The notes under the pieces: generated by a model
Told to the model about the DNA's origin: nothing
Seen by the model: only the letters and a program-made list of their open reading frames with translations
The model's database searches: none
Made by a program: the position numbers and the translations under genes
Part shown: in pieces, positions 1-6,023 of the stretch
Layout: every line of letters begins with the position of its first letter
How positions within the stretch are numbered: the stretch's first letter is position 1
Assembly (NCBI GenBank): GCA_016296235.1
Contig: JAEDJR010000100.1
Span: forward strand, 1-7,249
DNA length: 7,249 nt
Reading direction: 5' to 3'
Origin: Oscillospiraceae bacterium
Lineage (GTDB): Bacteria > Bacillota > Clostridia > Oscillospirales > Oscillospiraceae

Positions 1-567
1 ATCCAGCAGATGCTGGATCTGGGCTTCACGGAGCTGAGCATGGAGCCGGTGGTCTGCGCCGCCGGGGATCCGTCCGCCCTGACGGAGGAGGATCTGCCCA
101 TCGTCCTGGAGCAGTATGAAAAGCTGGCGGAGCTGATGCTGCAGCGGGACCGGGAGGGCCGGCCCTTTACCTTCTACCACTATATGATCGACCTGACCGG
201 CGGCCCCTGCATCTACAAGCGGATTTCCGGCTGCGGCTCCGGTACGGAGTACATGGCCGTGACCCCCTGGGGCGATCTGTACCCCTGCCACCAGTTTGTG
301 GGCGAGGAGAAATTCAAGCTGGGCGACATCTACCGGGGCGTCACCAACCACGAGGCCCAGGCGGAATTTGCCGCCTGCAACGTCTATGCCCATCCAGAGT
401 GCCGGGACTGCTGGGCCAGGCTCTACTGCTCCGGCGGCTGCGCGGCCAACGCCTACCATGCCACCGGCTCCGTCACCGGCGTCTATGAATATGGCTGCAG
501 ACTCTTCCGCAAGCGCATGGAGTGCGCCATCATGGTGGCCGTGGCCCGGGCTTTGAGCGACGCATGA
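1..567 (+). CDS. scfB: SCIFF peptide radical SAM maturase (partial, C-terminal SPASM part)
   Basis: This is the last 188 codons of a radical SAM/SPASM protein, open at the left edge; the radical SAM core with its CxxxCxxC cluster lies outside the window. The family (ScfB/CteB) forms Cys-derived thioether cross-links in the small SCIFF peptide (six cysteines in forty-five residues) in the cytoplasm. Seen here: GPC (Cys codon 208-210), GCGSG (232-234), YPCHQFVG (286-288), then ECRDC-x5-C-x3-C (Cys codons 400, 409, 427, 439) and a last Cys at 496. This is the classic SPASM pattern CX2CX5CX3C-gap-C, which binds auxiliary 4Fe-4S clusters. The GCGSG...YPCHQFVG arrangement is what I recognise as specific to the SCIFF maturase rather than to anSME-type enzymes. 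The SCIFF precursor gene is expected upstream and is not in the window. The stop TGA overlaps the ATG of the next gene. The assignment is family-level and strong. Confidence 0.88.
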   Translation: MQQMLDLGFTELSMEPVVCAAGDPSALTEEDLPIVLEQYEKLAELMLQRDREGRPFTFYHYMIDLTGGPCIYKRISGCGSGTEYMAVTPWGDLYPCHQFVGEEKFKLGDIYRGVTNHEAQAEFAACNVYAHPECRDCWARLYCSGGCAANAYHATGSVTGVYEYGCRLFRKRMECAIMVAVARALSDA

Positions 568-1901
568 ATACCCCTATTTGTGACTTTGTCCGGGGCTATG
601 CCGCCGGCGAGCCCCTGCGGCTGCATATGCCCGGCCATAAGGGAAAAGGGCTTCTGGGCATGGAAGCTTGGGACATCACGGAAGTCCGGGGAGCCGACAG
701 CCTTTACGAGGCGGACGGGATCATCCGCGAGAGCGAGGAGAACGCCAGCCGCCTCTTTGGCTGTGAGACCCTCTATTCCACCGAGGGTTCCTCCCAGTGC
801 ATCCGGGCCATGCTGTATCTGGCGGCGCTCCATGCACGGCAGCAGGGGAGAAGGCCCCTGATTGCCGCGGGCCGCAATGCCCACAAGACCTTTGTCAGCG
901 CGGCGGCGTTGCTGGATCTGGACGTGCTGTGGCTCTGCCCGGCGCGGCCGGATTCCTATCTGCTCTGTCCCCTGGACGCGGAACAGCTGGACGATGTGCT
1001 GTCCCGGGCATCAGAAAAGCCGGCGGCGGTCTATGTGACCAGCCCCGACTATCTGGGCAACTGTCTGGATGTGGCAGCTTTGGCTGCGGTCTGCCGCCGC
1101 CATGATGTGCTGCTGCTGGTGGACAACGCCCACGGCGCGTATCTCAAATTCCTGCCCCGGTCCCGCCACCCCGTGGATCTGGGGGCCGACCTGTGCTGCG
1201 ATTCCGCCCACAAGACCCTGCCCGCCCTGACCGGCGGGGCTTACCTGCATCTGGGGAGCCATGCGCCGGCCATCTGCCGGGAGCAGGCCCGGCAGGCCCT
1301 GGCGCTCTTTGGCTCCACCAGCCCGTCCTACCTGATTTTGCAGTCCCTGGACGCGGTCAACGGCTATCTGGCGGGAGCGTACCGGCAGCGGCTCCGTGAG
1401 TTTGCGGAGCAGATGGAGGCTCTGAAGTGCCGGTTGAGGGATCACGGTTATGTCCTGCGGGGGGACGAGCCCCTGAAGCTGACCCTGGCCGCCAAGGCCT
1501 ATGGCTATGGGGGCACGGAGCTGGCCGGGATCCTGCGGAACCGGGGAATCGAGTGCGAATTTGCCGATCCGGATTTCCTGGTGGCCATGGCGACGCCGGA
1601 GACCGGAGACGATGGCCTGCGGCGGCTGGAGACGGCCCTGCTGGAAATCGCAAAAAAAACCGCCATCCCGGATGCGCCGCCGGCCTTTCATCTGCCGGAG
1701 CGGGTCATGTCCATGCGGGAGGCGGCTCTGTCTCCCTGTGAGACAGTTCCGATTTCGGAAAGCATGGGCCGCGTGCTGGCCGCCACAACCGTGGGCTGCC
1801 CTCCGGCAGTGCCCATCGTGGTCAGCGGCGAACGCATCGACGCCGAAGCCGCAGCCTGCTTCCGGTACTACGGTCTGGAAACCTGTACGGTGGTGAAATA
1901 A
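564..1901 (+). CDS. Orn/Lys/Arg decarboxylase-family PLP-dependent enzyme
   Basis: A 445-residue fold-type I PLP enzyme of the Orn/Lys/Arg decarboxylase major-domain family, in the short form common in Firmicutes. Seen: the N-terminal LHMPGHKGKG motif (about residues 20-29); a GSSQ cofactor-phosphate loop (about 89-92); NAHKTF (about 105-110), where the His is expected to stack on the PLP ring; VDNAHGAYL with the PLP-nitrogen Asp; and SAHKTLPALTGGA with the Schiff-base Lys217 (codon 1212-1214). The C-terminal part includes a CPPAVPIVVSGE segment that matches the family's small C-terminal domain, so the protein looks complete. I chose the ATG at 564 because it makes a 4-base ATGA overlap with the maturase stop, implying translational coupling, and because the protein then begins just before the conserved N-terminal motif. 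An in-frame ATG at 522 would overlap the upstream gene by 46 bases. The substrate cannot be told: annotations range from arginine or lysine decarboxylase to an aminotransferase-like protein. Confidence 0.85.
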   Translation: MNTPICDFVRGYAAGEPLRLHMPGHKGKGLLGMEAWDITEVRGADSLYEADGIIRESEENASRLFGCETLYSTEGSSQCIRAMLYLAALHARQQGRRPLIAAGRNAHKTFVSAAALLDLDVLWLCPARPDSYLLCPLDAEQLDDVLSRASEKPAAVYVTSPDYLGNCLDVAALAAVCRRHDVLLLVDNAHGAYLKFLPRSRHPVDLGADLCCDSAHKTLPALTGGAYLHLGSHAPAICREQARQALALFGSTSPSYLILQSLDAVNGYLAGAYRQRLREFAEQMEALKCRLRDHGYVLRGDEPLKLTLAAKAYGYGGTELAGILRNRGIECEFADPDFLVAMATPETGDDGLRRLETALLEIAKKTAIPDAPPAFHLPERVMSMREAALSPCETVPISESMGRVLAATTVGCPPAVPIVVSGERIDAEAAACFRYYGLETCTVVK

Positions 1902-2042
1902 AATAAGAGCCTGTCGCAGAGTATGCAAGATGTACAAAAGAAGACTGCACCAAGGCGCCACTACAATAGGGGAGCTGTCAGCGAAGCTGACTGAGGGGCC
2001 CGCAAGGGAGCGCCGCCAGTGGCGGAGTCAAGCGACCGCAGC

Positions 2043-2102
2043 GGTTGGGCAGGCACTTGCCTTTGCACAAACGAAGTGCAGGGCAAAGGCTTAGTGCCAA
2101 CC
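2043..2102. repeat. Long bulged hairpin inside the element
   Basis: GGTT (2043-2046) pairs with AACC (2099-2102). GGCACT (2052-2057) pairs with AGTGCC (2093-2098), and GCCTTTGC (2059-2066) pairs with GCAAAGGC (2083-2090). That gives 18 base pairs, broken by a 5-base bulge (2047-2051) and a T/TT internal mismatch, with a 16-base loop. An alternative inner pairing, TGCAC with GTGCA, competes with part of the upper stem. Confidence 0.6.
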
Positions 2103-2103
2103 C

Positions 2104-2161
2104 GGGGTCAAACTGCCAAATATCAACTGCAGATGCAGTAATATCTGGTAGCTTGACACCC
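2104..2161. repeat. Near-symmetric long hairpin with regularly spaced mismatches
   Basis: The arms 2107-2131 and 2134-2157 pair as GTCAA, CT, CCA, ATAT and ACTGCA against TGCAGT, ATAT, TGG, AG and TTGAC around a GA loop. Single mismatches or wobbles separate the blocks, and one extra base sits in the left arm. GGG (2104-2106) and CCC (2159-2161) extend the base of the stem across a bulged A at 2158. In RNA one of the mismatches becomes G-U and two are A-C. The pattern looks like a long stem that has decayed or is maintained by compensatory change. Confidence 0.65.
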
Positions 2162-2236
2162 CTCTGGCCTTTCAGGCCACCTCCCCTATTGTAGGGGAGG
2201 CATTGGGTACAGCCTATTTTGGTACAACATCGCAAT

Positions 2237-2254
2237 GAGCGACAGGCTCTTTTT
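2237..2254 (+). terminator. Possible weak terminator at the right end of the intergenic element
   Basis: GAGC-GACAG-GCTC (2237-2249) is followed at once by five T residues (2250-2254), reading on the plus strand. The stem is only four base pairs, so on its own it is a poor intrinsic terminator. The same bases form half of the 13-bp long-range terminal repeat, which would put a longer stem in front of the T run. It could end transcripts of the decarboxylase-family gene. On the minus strand no T run follows, so it does not serve the arcC operon. Confidence 0.3.
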
Positions 2255-2260
2255 GGGGTT

Positions 2261-3202
2261 TTACTGATGGACGGCGGTGCCGGTTTTGCCGGCGATGCCG
2301 TCTCTTGCTTTTTCCAGCAGGGTGATCAGAGCCACCCGGCCGGGGGCGGATTCCGCGAATTTCACCGCGGCTTCCACCTTGGGCAGCATGGAGCCGGGGG
2401 CGAACTGGCCCTGGGCGATATACTCCCGGGCCTGTGCCGGCGTCAGATCGGAGAGCCACTGCTCATTTTCCTTGCGGAAGTTGACGGCGACCTTTTCCAC
2501 GGCGGTCAGGATAATCAGCATATCGGCGCCCAGCATTTCCGCCAGCAGCTCGGAGGCAAAGTCCTTGTCGATGACGGCGGCTGCGCCCTTCAGGTGATTG
2601 CCCTCGGTGCGGAAGACGGGAATTCCGCCGCCGCCGCAGCAGATGACCACATGGCCGTCCTCGGTCAGGGCGCGGATGGCGCCGGCCTCGATGATGTGCT
2701 TGGGCTTGGGGGAGGCCACATACCGCCGCCAGCCGCGGCCGGCGTCTTCCTTGACCAGGTAGCCGGTCCGTTGGGCCAGGGCCTTGGCGTCCTCCTCCGA
2801 AAGGAATTTTCCGATGGGCTTGGTGGGGTTCTGGAAAGCCGGATCCTGGGGATCCACCTCCACCTGGGTCACCATAGTGACCACGGGCTTGTCAGTGATA
2901 CCCCGGTTGAACATTTCCTCCCGCAGAGCGTTCTGGAGATCATAACCGATGTAGGCCTGGCTCATGGCGCCGCAGACCGACAGGGGCGTGACGCCCTGGG
3001 TGGGATCCTCATGCATCAGGGCCATCATGGCGTTGTTGATAATGCCCACCTGGGGGCCGTTTCCGTGGGCCACAATCACCTGGTTTCCGTCTTCGATCAG
3101 GTCCACAATGGCCCGGGCGGTGATTTTCACAGCGACGGCCTGCTCGGGCAGGGTAGTGCCAAGGGCATTGCCGCCCAAGGCGATAACAATGCGTTTACCC
3201 AT
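2261..3202 (-). CDS. arcC: Carbamate kinase
   Basis: A 313-residue amino-acid-kinase-fold enzyme, the usual length for carbamate kinase. The family catalyses reversible phosphoryl transfer, in catabolism making ATP from carbamoyl phosphate and releasing carbamate (ammonia plus CO2). Visible motifs are ALGGNAL near the N-terminus (8-14, nucleotide and phosphate loop), HGNGPQVG (46-53), GRGWRRYVASPKP (155-167), GGGGIPV (190-196), AAVIDKDFAS (208-217, with the conserved Lys and Asp) and GSMLPKVEAA (270-279). The minus-strand ATG at 3202 starts directly before the first beta strand, with an AAGG ribosome site (3212-3215) nine bases upstream. It is the last gene of the ygeY-ygeW-arcC operon, 33 bases after ygeW. 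That position suggests it takes carbamoyl phosphate from the YgeW reaction, like yqeA in E. coli, rather than serving an arginine deiminase pathway; no arcA or arcB is visible here. Confidence 0.94.
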   Translation of the reverse strand: MGKRIVIALGGNALGTTLPEQAVAVKITARAIVDLIEDGNQVIVAHGNGPQVGIINNAMMALMHEDPTQGVTPLSVCGAMSQAYIGYDLQNALREEMFNRGITDKPVVTMVTQVEVDPQDPAFQNPTKPIGKFLSEEDAKALAQRTGYLVKEDAGRGWRRYVASPKPKHIIEAGAIRALTEDGHVVICCGGGGIPVFRTEGNHLKGAAAVIDKDFASELLAEMLGADMLIILTAVEKVAVNFRKENEQWLSDLTPAQAREYIAQGQFAPGSMLPKVEAAVKFAESAPGRVALITLLEKARDGIAGKTGTAVHQ

Positions 3203-3235
3203 GTTTATTTACCTTTCTTCCCTGAGAGCGGGAAA

Positions 3236-4429
3236 TCAGAATTTCTTTCTCAGCTCGTCGGAGGCGTCCATGGCCATGAGGGTCTTGACGGGATCCTTGA
3301 CCTTGGCCAGGAAGATCATGGCAGCGATGATATAAGGCTTGTAGGAGGCCTGCTTGTACAGAGGCACCATGTAGCGGTCGAAGACGGAGCTGTCCACTTC
3401 GCCGGCTTCGCAGCTGACGCCGGTGATGTCGGCGGGCAGGCAGTGGAGGTACAGAGCCTCGCCGTCCTTGGTCAGCTTCATCATCTCTTCGGTGCAGGCC
3501 CAGTCCTTGTGCTCGGCGTTCTGGGCCAGGAGCTCCTTCTCCAGAGCGTCGATGCCGGCCTTGTCGCCCTTCTGGTACAGCTTGGTGCGCTCTTCCATGG
3601 CGGCAAAGGGAGCCCAGGACTTGGGATAGACGATGTCGGCGTCCTTGAAGGCCTCTTCCATGGAGTTGACCTTGGTGAAGGAGCCGCCGGAGGCTTCGGC
3701 ATTCTTCTTGGCGATTTCTTCCACCTCGGGCATGATTTCATAGCCCTCGGGATGGGCCAGAACCACGTCCATGCCAAAGCGGGTGAACAGACCGGCCACG
3801 CCCTGGGGCACGGACAGGGGCTTGCCGTAGGAGGGAGAGTAGGCCCAGGTCATGGCGACCTTCTTGCCCTTCAGGTTCTCCACGCCGCCGAAGTGGTGGA
3901 TGATGTGCAGCATATCGGCCATGCACTGGGTGGGATGATCCACGTCGCACTGCAGGTTCACCAGAGTGGGCCGCTGCTCCAGAATGCCATCGCGGTAGCC
4001 CTCCTCCAGGGCGTCGATGAAGGTCTTCTGATACTTGTGGCCTTCGCCGATGAACATGTCATCCCGGATGCCGATGACCTCGGCCATGAAGGAGACCATG
4101 TTGGCCGTCTCGCGGACGGTCTCGCCATGGGCGATCTGGCTGACCTTCTCGTCCAGCACCTGCTCTTCCAGGCCCAGCAGGTTGCAGGCGGAGGCGAAGG
4201 AGAAGCGGGTACGGGTGGAATTGTCGCGGAAGATGGAGATGCCCAGACCGGAGTCAAAGACGCGGGTGGACTTGTTGCGCTCGCGCAGATCCCGCAGGGC
4301 GTCGGCCACGGTAAAGATGGCCTCCAGCTCCTCGTCGGTCTTGTCCCAGGTCCAGTAGAAGTCGTTCTTGTACATGTCGTTGATGTGCAGGGTTTCCAAG
4401 TGCCTTGCCAGTTCCATAGCTTTGCTCAT
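3236..4429 (-). CDS. ygeW: Knotted carbamoyltransferase YgeW
   Basis: A 397-residue member of the aspartate/ornithine carbamoyltransferase superfamily. The carbamoyl-phosphate loop FRDNSTRTRFSF (STRTR at 71-75) is present, as are HPTQ (165-168) and HCLP (329-332). The WAYSPSYGKPLSVPQG stretch (195-210) lies where the knotted transcarbamylases differ from OTCase. The length, the DVDHPTQCMADM block and HCLPADITGVSC match the YgeW (UTCase) group, whose natural substrate has long been uncertain; it is tied genetically to purine/ureido compound breakdown. The presumed catabolic role is phosphorolysis of a carbamoylated (ureido) intermediate to give carbamoyl phosphate for the kinase next door. The start is the ATG at 4429 (minus strand) with AGGAGG at 4439-4444, nine bases away. 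It lies 18 bases after ygeY and 33 before arcC, so the three are almost certainly co-transcribed. Confidence 0.93.
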   Translation of the reverse strand: MSKAMELARHLETLHINDMYKNDFYWTWDKTDEELEAIFTVADALRDLRERNKSTRVFDSGLGISIFRDNSTRTRFSFASACNLLGLEEQVLDEKVSQIAHGETVRETANMVSFMAEVIGIRDDMFIGEGHKYQKTFIDALEEGYRDGILEQRPTLVNLQCDVDHPTQCMADMLHIIHHFGGVENLKGKKVAMTWAYSPSYGKPLSVPQGVAGLFTRFGMDVVLAHPEGYEIMPEVEEIAKKNAEASGGSFTKVNSMEEAFKDADIVYPKSWAPFAAMEERTKLYQKGDKAGIDALEKELLAQNAEHKDWACTEEMMKLTKDGEALYLHCLPADITGVSCEAGEVDSSVFDRYMVPLYKQASYKPYIIAAMIFLAKVKDPVKTLMAMDASDELRKKF

Positions 4430-4447
4430 TGTCTCATTCCTCCTGAA

Positions 4448-5818
4448 TTAGCGAATGTTGTTGTTGGTCAGGCCCTGACGGAACTCGGTCACGTCGGCGG
4501 TCTTGTTTTCTTCTTTGTACAGGCCGGGGACGGCGGCATACAGGGCCGCGCAGGTGACCAGGTCCTGCTTCCAGGTGATTTCGTTGGGGGCATGGGCCTG
4601 GCTCTCGGCGCCGGGACCGAAGCCCACGCAGGGGATGCCGTAGCGGCCCTGGATGGACACGCAGTTGGTGGAGAAGGTCCACTTGTCCGTCAGGGGACGG
4701 TTGCGCTTATCCATGGCGGAGGGAGCGCCGATGCGCTTGTCGCCCCAGAGTCCCTTGTGGGCGTCGATGAGGGCCTGCACATGGGCGGCGCTCTCCTTGT
4801 TGATCCAGGTGGGGAAGAAGCACTCGGTCTCGTAGACCTCGCCGGTCCAGGCGGGACGGTCGTACATGTACATGGAAACCTTCACGTCGTCGCCGTACTT
4901 CTTCACGGCGGGCAGATCCCGGATTTCCTGCAGGCAGGAGTCCCAGGTCTCGCCGGCGGTCATGCGGCGGTCGATGGAGATGGCGCAGGAGTCGGCCACG
5001 GCGCAGCGGCTGGGGGAGGTGTAGAAGATCTGAGAGGTGGTGCAGGTGCCGCGGCCCAGGAAGCGGGCGTCCTCCCAGTGCTCGGGGTTGTACTTGGGGT
5101 TGAGCATCTTGACCAGACCCTTGATTTCGGTCTCGTCGGCGTCGTCGTTTTCGTTGAGGGCCCGGACCTCCTGGAGAATGTCGGCCATTTTATAGATGGC
5201 GTTGTCGCCCCGTTCCGGTGCGGAGCCGTGGCAGGAGACGCCCTTGACGTCCACGCGGATCTCCATGCGGCCCCGGTGACCGCGGTAGATGCCGCCGTCG
5301 GTGGGCTCCGTGGAGATGACGAACTCGGGGACAATCTTGTCAACATTATAGATGTACTGCCAGCACATGCCGTCGCAGTCCTCTTCCTGGACGGAGCCGA
5401 CGATCATGATTTTGTAGCCCTTGGGGATCAGATCCAGATCCTTCATGATCTTTGCGCCGTAGACGGCGGAGGCCATGCCGCCCTCCTGATCGGAGCCGCC
5501 GCGGCCATAGATGATCTCATCGGTCTCATAGCCCTCGTAGGGATCGTGCTCCCAGTTGGCCAGATTGCCGATGCCGACGGTGTCGATGTGGGAGTCGATG
5601 GCGATGATCTTCTCGCCGTCGCCCATCCAGCCGATGACGTTGCCGAGACCGTCGATCTCCACCTTGTCAAAGTTCAGCTTTTTCATTTCTGCTTCGATAC
5701 ATTTGACGACGCCCTCTTCCTCACAGCTCTCGCTGGGGATGGCGATCATCGCCCGCAGGAATTTGCACATGTCTTCCCGGTAGCCTTCAGCGGCAGCCTT
5801 GATTGCTTCGAAATTCAT
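4448..5818 (-). CDS. ygeY: YgeY-family M20 metallohydrolase
   Basis: A 456-residue M20 (ArgE/DapE/CPG2-like) hydrolase that fits the YgeY family, annotated elsewhere as a selenium-metabolism-linked hydrolase because of its genomic neighbours. Metal-site residues visible in order: SHIDT (His77 and Asp79), GRGGSDQEGG (Asp110, the bridging ligand), QEED (Glu145 as probable general base, Glu146 as ligand), STE (Glu171) and the C-terminal SQAHAPNE (His409). All M20 ligands are therefore present and the enzyme should be active with two metal ions, normally zinc. RGHRGRMEIRVDVKGVSCHGSAPERG (positions 179-204 cover it) marks the start of the dimerisation domain. In purine-degradation clusters the family is thought to hydrolyse a ureido or amide intermediate; the exact substrate is not shown by sequence. 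The ATG at 5818 has GGGAGG (5826-5831) seven bases upstream. It is the first gene of the operon, about 59 bases downstream of the predicted transcription start. Confidence 0.94.
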   Translation of the reverse strand: MNFEAIKAAAEGYREDMCKFLRAMIAIPSESCEEEGVVKCIEAEMKKLNFDKVEIDGLGNVIGWMGDGEKIIAIDSHIDTVGIGNLANWEHDPYEGYETDEIIYGRGGSDQEGGMASAVYGAKIMKDLDLIPKGYKIMIVGSVQEEDCDGMCWQYIYNVDKIVPEFVISTEPTDGGIYRGHRGRMEIRVDVKGVSCHGSAPERGDNAIYKMADILQEVRALNENDDADETEIKGLVKMLNPKYNPEHWEDARFLGRGTCTTSQIFYTSPSRCAVADSCAISIDRRMTAGETWDSCLQEIRDLPAVKKYGDDVKVSMYMYDRPAWTGEVYETECFFPTWINKESAAHVQALIDAHKGLWGDKRIGAPSAMDKRNRPLTDKWTFSTNCVSIQGRYGIPCVGFGPGAESQAHAPNEITWKQDLVTCAALYAAVPGLYKEENKTADVTEFRQGLTNNNIR

Positions 5819-5853
5819 GGTAGTTCCTCCCTTTATGTGATCGTTCTATCTGT

Positions 5854-5870
5854 TTCCGCAGACTGCGGAA
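5854..5870 (-). promoter_or_regulatory. Perfect hairpin in the ygeY mRNA leader
   Basis: TTCCGCA-GAC-TGCGGAA is a perfect 7-bp palindrome with a 3-base spacer. It lies about 7-23 bases downstream of the predicted minus-strand transcription start and about 35 bases before the ygeY ATG. It has no T run after it in the ygeY direction, so it is not a classic attenuator. It could be a DNA operator or a 5' mRNA stabilising stem-loop. Confidence 0.5.
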
Positions 5871-5876
5871 GCCTTC

Positions 5877-5892
5877 TGATACCATCATAACA
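5877..5892 (-). promoter_or_regulatory. Candidate operator over the ygeY promoter -10
   Basis: On the minus strand this reads TGTTATGATGGTATCA, an imperfect inverted repeat (TGTTAT-GATG-GTATCA, four of six half-site positions symmetric). It matches 14 of 16 bases of the site at 5971-5986 in the divergent promoter, and the similarity continues a few bases on each side. It covers the -10 box and the predicted start point, as expected for repressor binding or shared control. The assignment to the neighbouring regulator is an inference. Confidence 0.4.
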
Positions 5893-5911
5893 CAAGATTT
5901 GGGATTGTCAA
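5884..5911 (-). promoter_or_regulatory. Promoter of the ygeY-ygeW-arcC operon
   Basis: Reading leftward on the minus strand, a consensus -35 TTGACA (5906-5911) is followed after 16 bases by TATGAT (5884-5889). TG one base upstream of the hexamer makes an extended -10. This is a strong sigma-A type promoter. The predicted start is near 5877, giving a leader of about 59 bases that holds the hairpin at 5854-5870 and the GGGAGG ribosome site. Confidence 0.75.
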
Positions 5912-5951
5912 ACAAAAAGTTTGCGACCCTTAAATTTTTTTAGAAAAAGCC

Positions 5952-5979
5952 TTGATTTCTGTCTGAACTGTGGTATGAT
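5952..5979 (+). promoter_or_regulatory. Promoter of the regulator and PLP-enzyme genes
   Basis: TTGATT (5952-5957), a 16-base spacer and TATGAT (5974-5979) with TG at 5971-5972 form an extended -10, sigma-A type promoter. It follows an A/T-rich stretch (5930-5948) that could act as an UP element. The predicted start near 5986 gives a leader of about 38 bases to the ATG at 6024. It is back to back with the ygeY promoter, about 40 bases between the two -35 boxes. Confidence 0.7.
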
Positions 5980-5986
5980 GATAACA
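5971..5986 (+). promoter_or_regulatory. Candidate operator over the regulator promoter -10
   Basis: TGGTATGATGATAACA is an imperfect inverted repeat (TGGTAT-GATG-ATAACA, five of six half-site positions symmetric). It overlaps the -10 box and start point of the regulator's own promoter and is nearly the same as the site at 5877-5892 in the ygeY promoter. Autoregulation by the adjacent HTH protein is the simplest reading. Part of the similarity is the shared extended -10 itself, so confidence is limited. Confidence 0.4.
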
Positions 5987-6023
5987 GTACGACGCTGCAA
6001 ATCGGGTGAGATGGAGGACTGCC

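Larger units (their letters stand above)
1961..2200. repeat. Core of the palindromic element: nested 14-bp inverted repeat with arm hairpins
   Basis: CTACAATAGGGGAG (1961-1974) and its perfect reverse complement (2181-2194) bracket the core. Next to each arm is a 6-bp-stem hairpin: GTCAGC-GAA-GCTGAC (1977-1991) on the left and TGGCCT-TTC-AGGCCA (2165-2179) on the right. GGGG (1995-1998) and CCCC (2159-2162) follow on the inner side of these two hairpins. The right arm is also a hairpin by itself: CCTCCCCTA-TTG-TAGGGGAGG (2180-2200, 9-bp stem). The mirrored layout of arm, hairpin and G/C block is the strongest sign that this is one evolved unit rather than chance pairing. I have the impression that similar GGGGAG...CTCCCC palindromes are common in genomes of gut Oscillospiraceae, but I could not check this. 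Confidence 0.65.
1905..2251. repeat. Palindromic MITE/REP-like intergenic element with terminal inverted repeats
   Basis: The gap between the two convergent genes is non-coding but highly ordered. Its ends form a perfect 13-bp inverted repeat: AAGAGCCTGTCGC at 1905-1917 and GCGACAGGCTCTT at 2239-2251. Just inside, GCAAGATGTACAAAA and (reverse complement) GCGATGTTGTACCAAAA extend the repeat imperfectly. A second perfect 14-bp inverted repeat is nested within: CTACAATAGGGGAG at 1961-1974 and CTCCCCTATTGTAG at 2181-2194. Between these are consecutive hairpins at 1977-1991, 2013-2025, 2035-2045, 2043-2102, 2104-2161, 2165-2179 and 2180-2200. There is no transposase and no convincing open frame inside. 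I see no clear target-site duplication at either end. The organisation suggests a non-autonomous palindromic element, or a transcribed structured RNA spacer; which one cannot be decided from a single copy. Confidence 0.7.

Noticed and set aside
1011..1961. A 316-codon minus-strand open frame opposite the decarboxylase-family gene
   Set aside because: It is the shadow of a gene with clear PLP motifs. Its translation has no motif and is rich in Gln, Gly, Arg and His, typical of antisense reading.
2180..2200. The 9-bp hairpin CCTCCCCTA-TTG-TAGGGGAGG as an intrinsic terminator
   Set aside because: No T run directly follows it on either strand, so it lacks the second half of the signal. It is kept as part of the palindromic element.
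1978..2235. A possible 85-codon minus-strand peptide in the intergenic element
   Set aside because: Its sequence is simply the translation of the hairpin array, with no domain and no convincing ribosome site. The inverted-repeat structure explains the region better.
1905..2251. CRISPR array or tRNA/attachment site in the intergenic region
   Set aside because: There are no regularly spaced direct repeats and no tRNA cloverleaf. The repeats are inverted, and no integrase lies nearby.
2261..4429. An arginine deiminase pathway (OTCase plus carbamate kinase)
   Set aside because: The carbamoyltransferase has the YgeW-type sequence and length rather than ArcB, there is no arginine deiminase gene, and a YgeY hydrolase heads the operon.
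2219..5890. A 1223-codon open frame on the plus strand, antisense to arcC, ygeW and ygeY
   Set aside because: It spans three well-supported minus-strand genes in one frame. Its protein is a low-complexity mix dominated by Gly, His, Val, Leu and Asp with no recognisable domain, as expected when the antisense frame of GC-rich codons lacks stops. It also runs through both intergenic spacers by chance.
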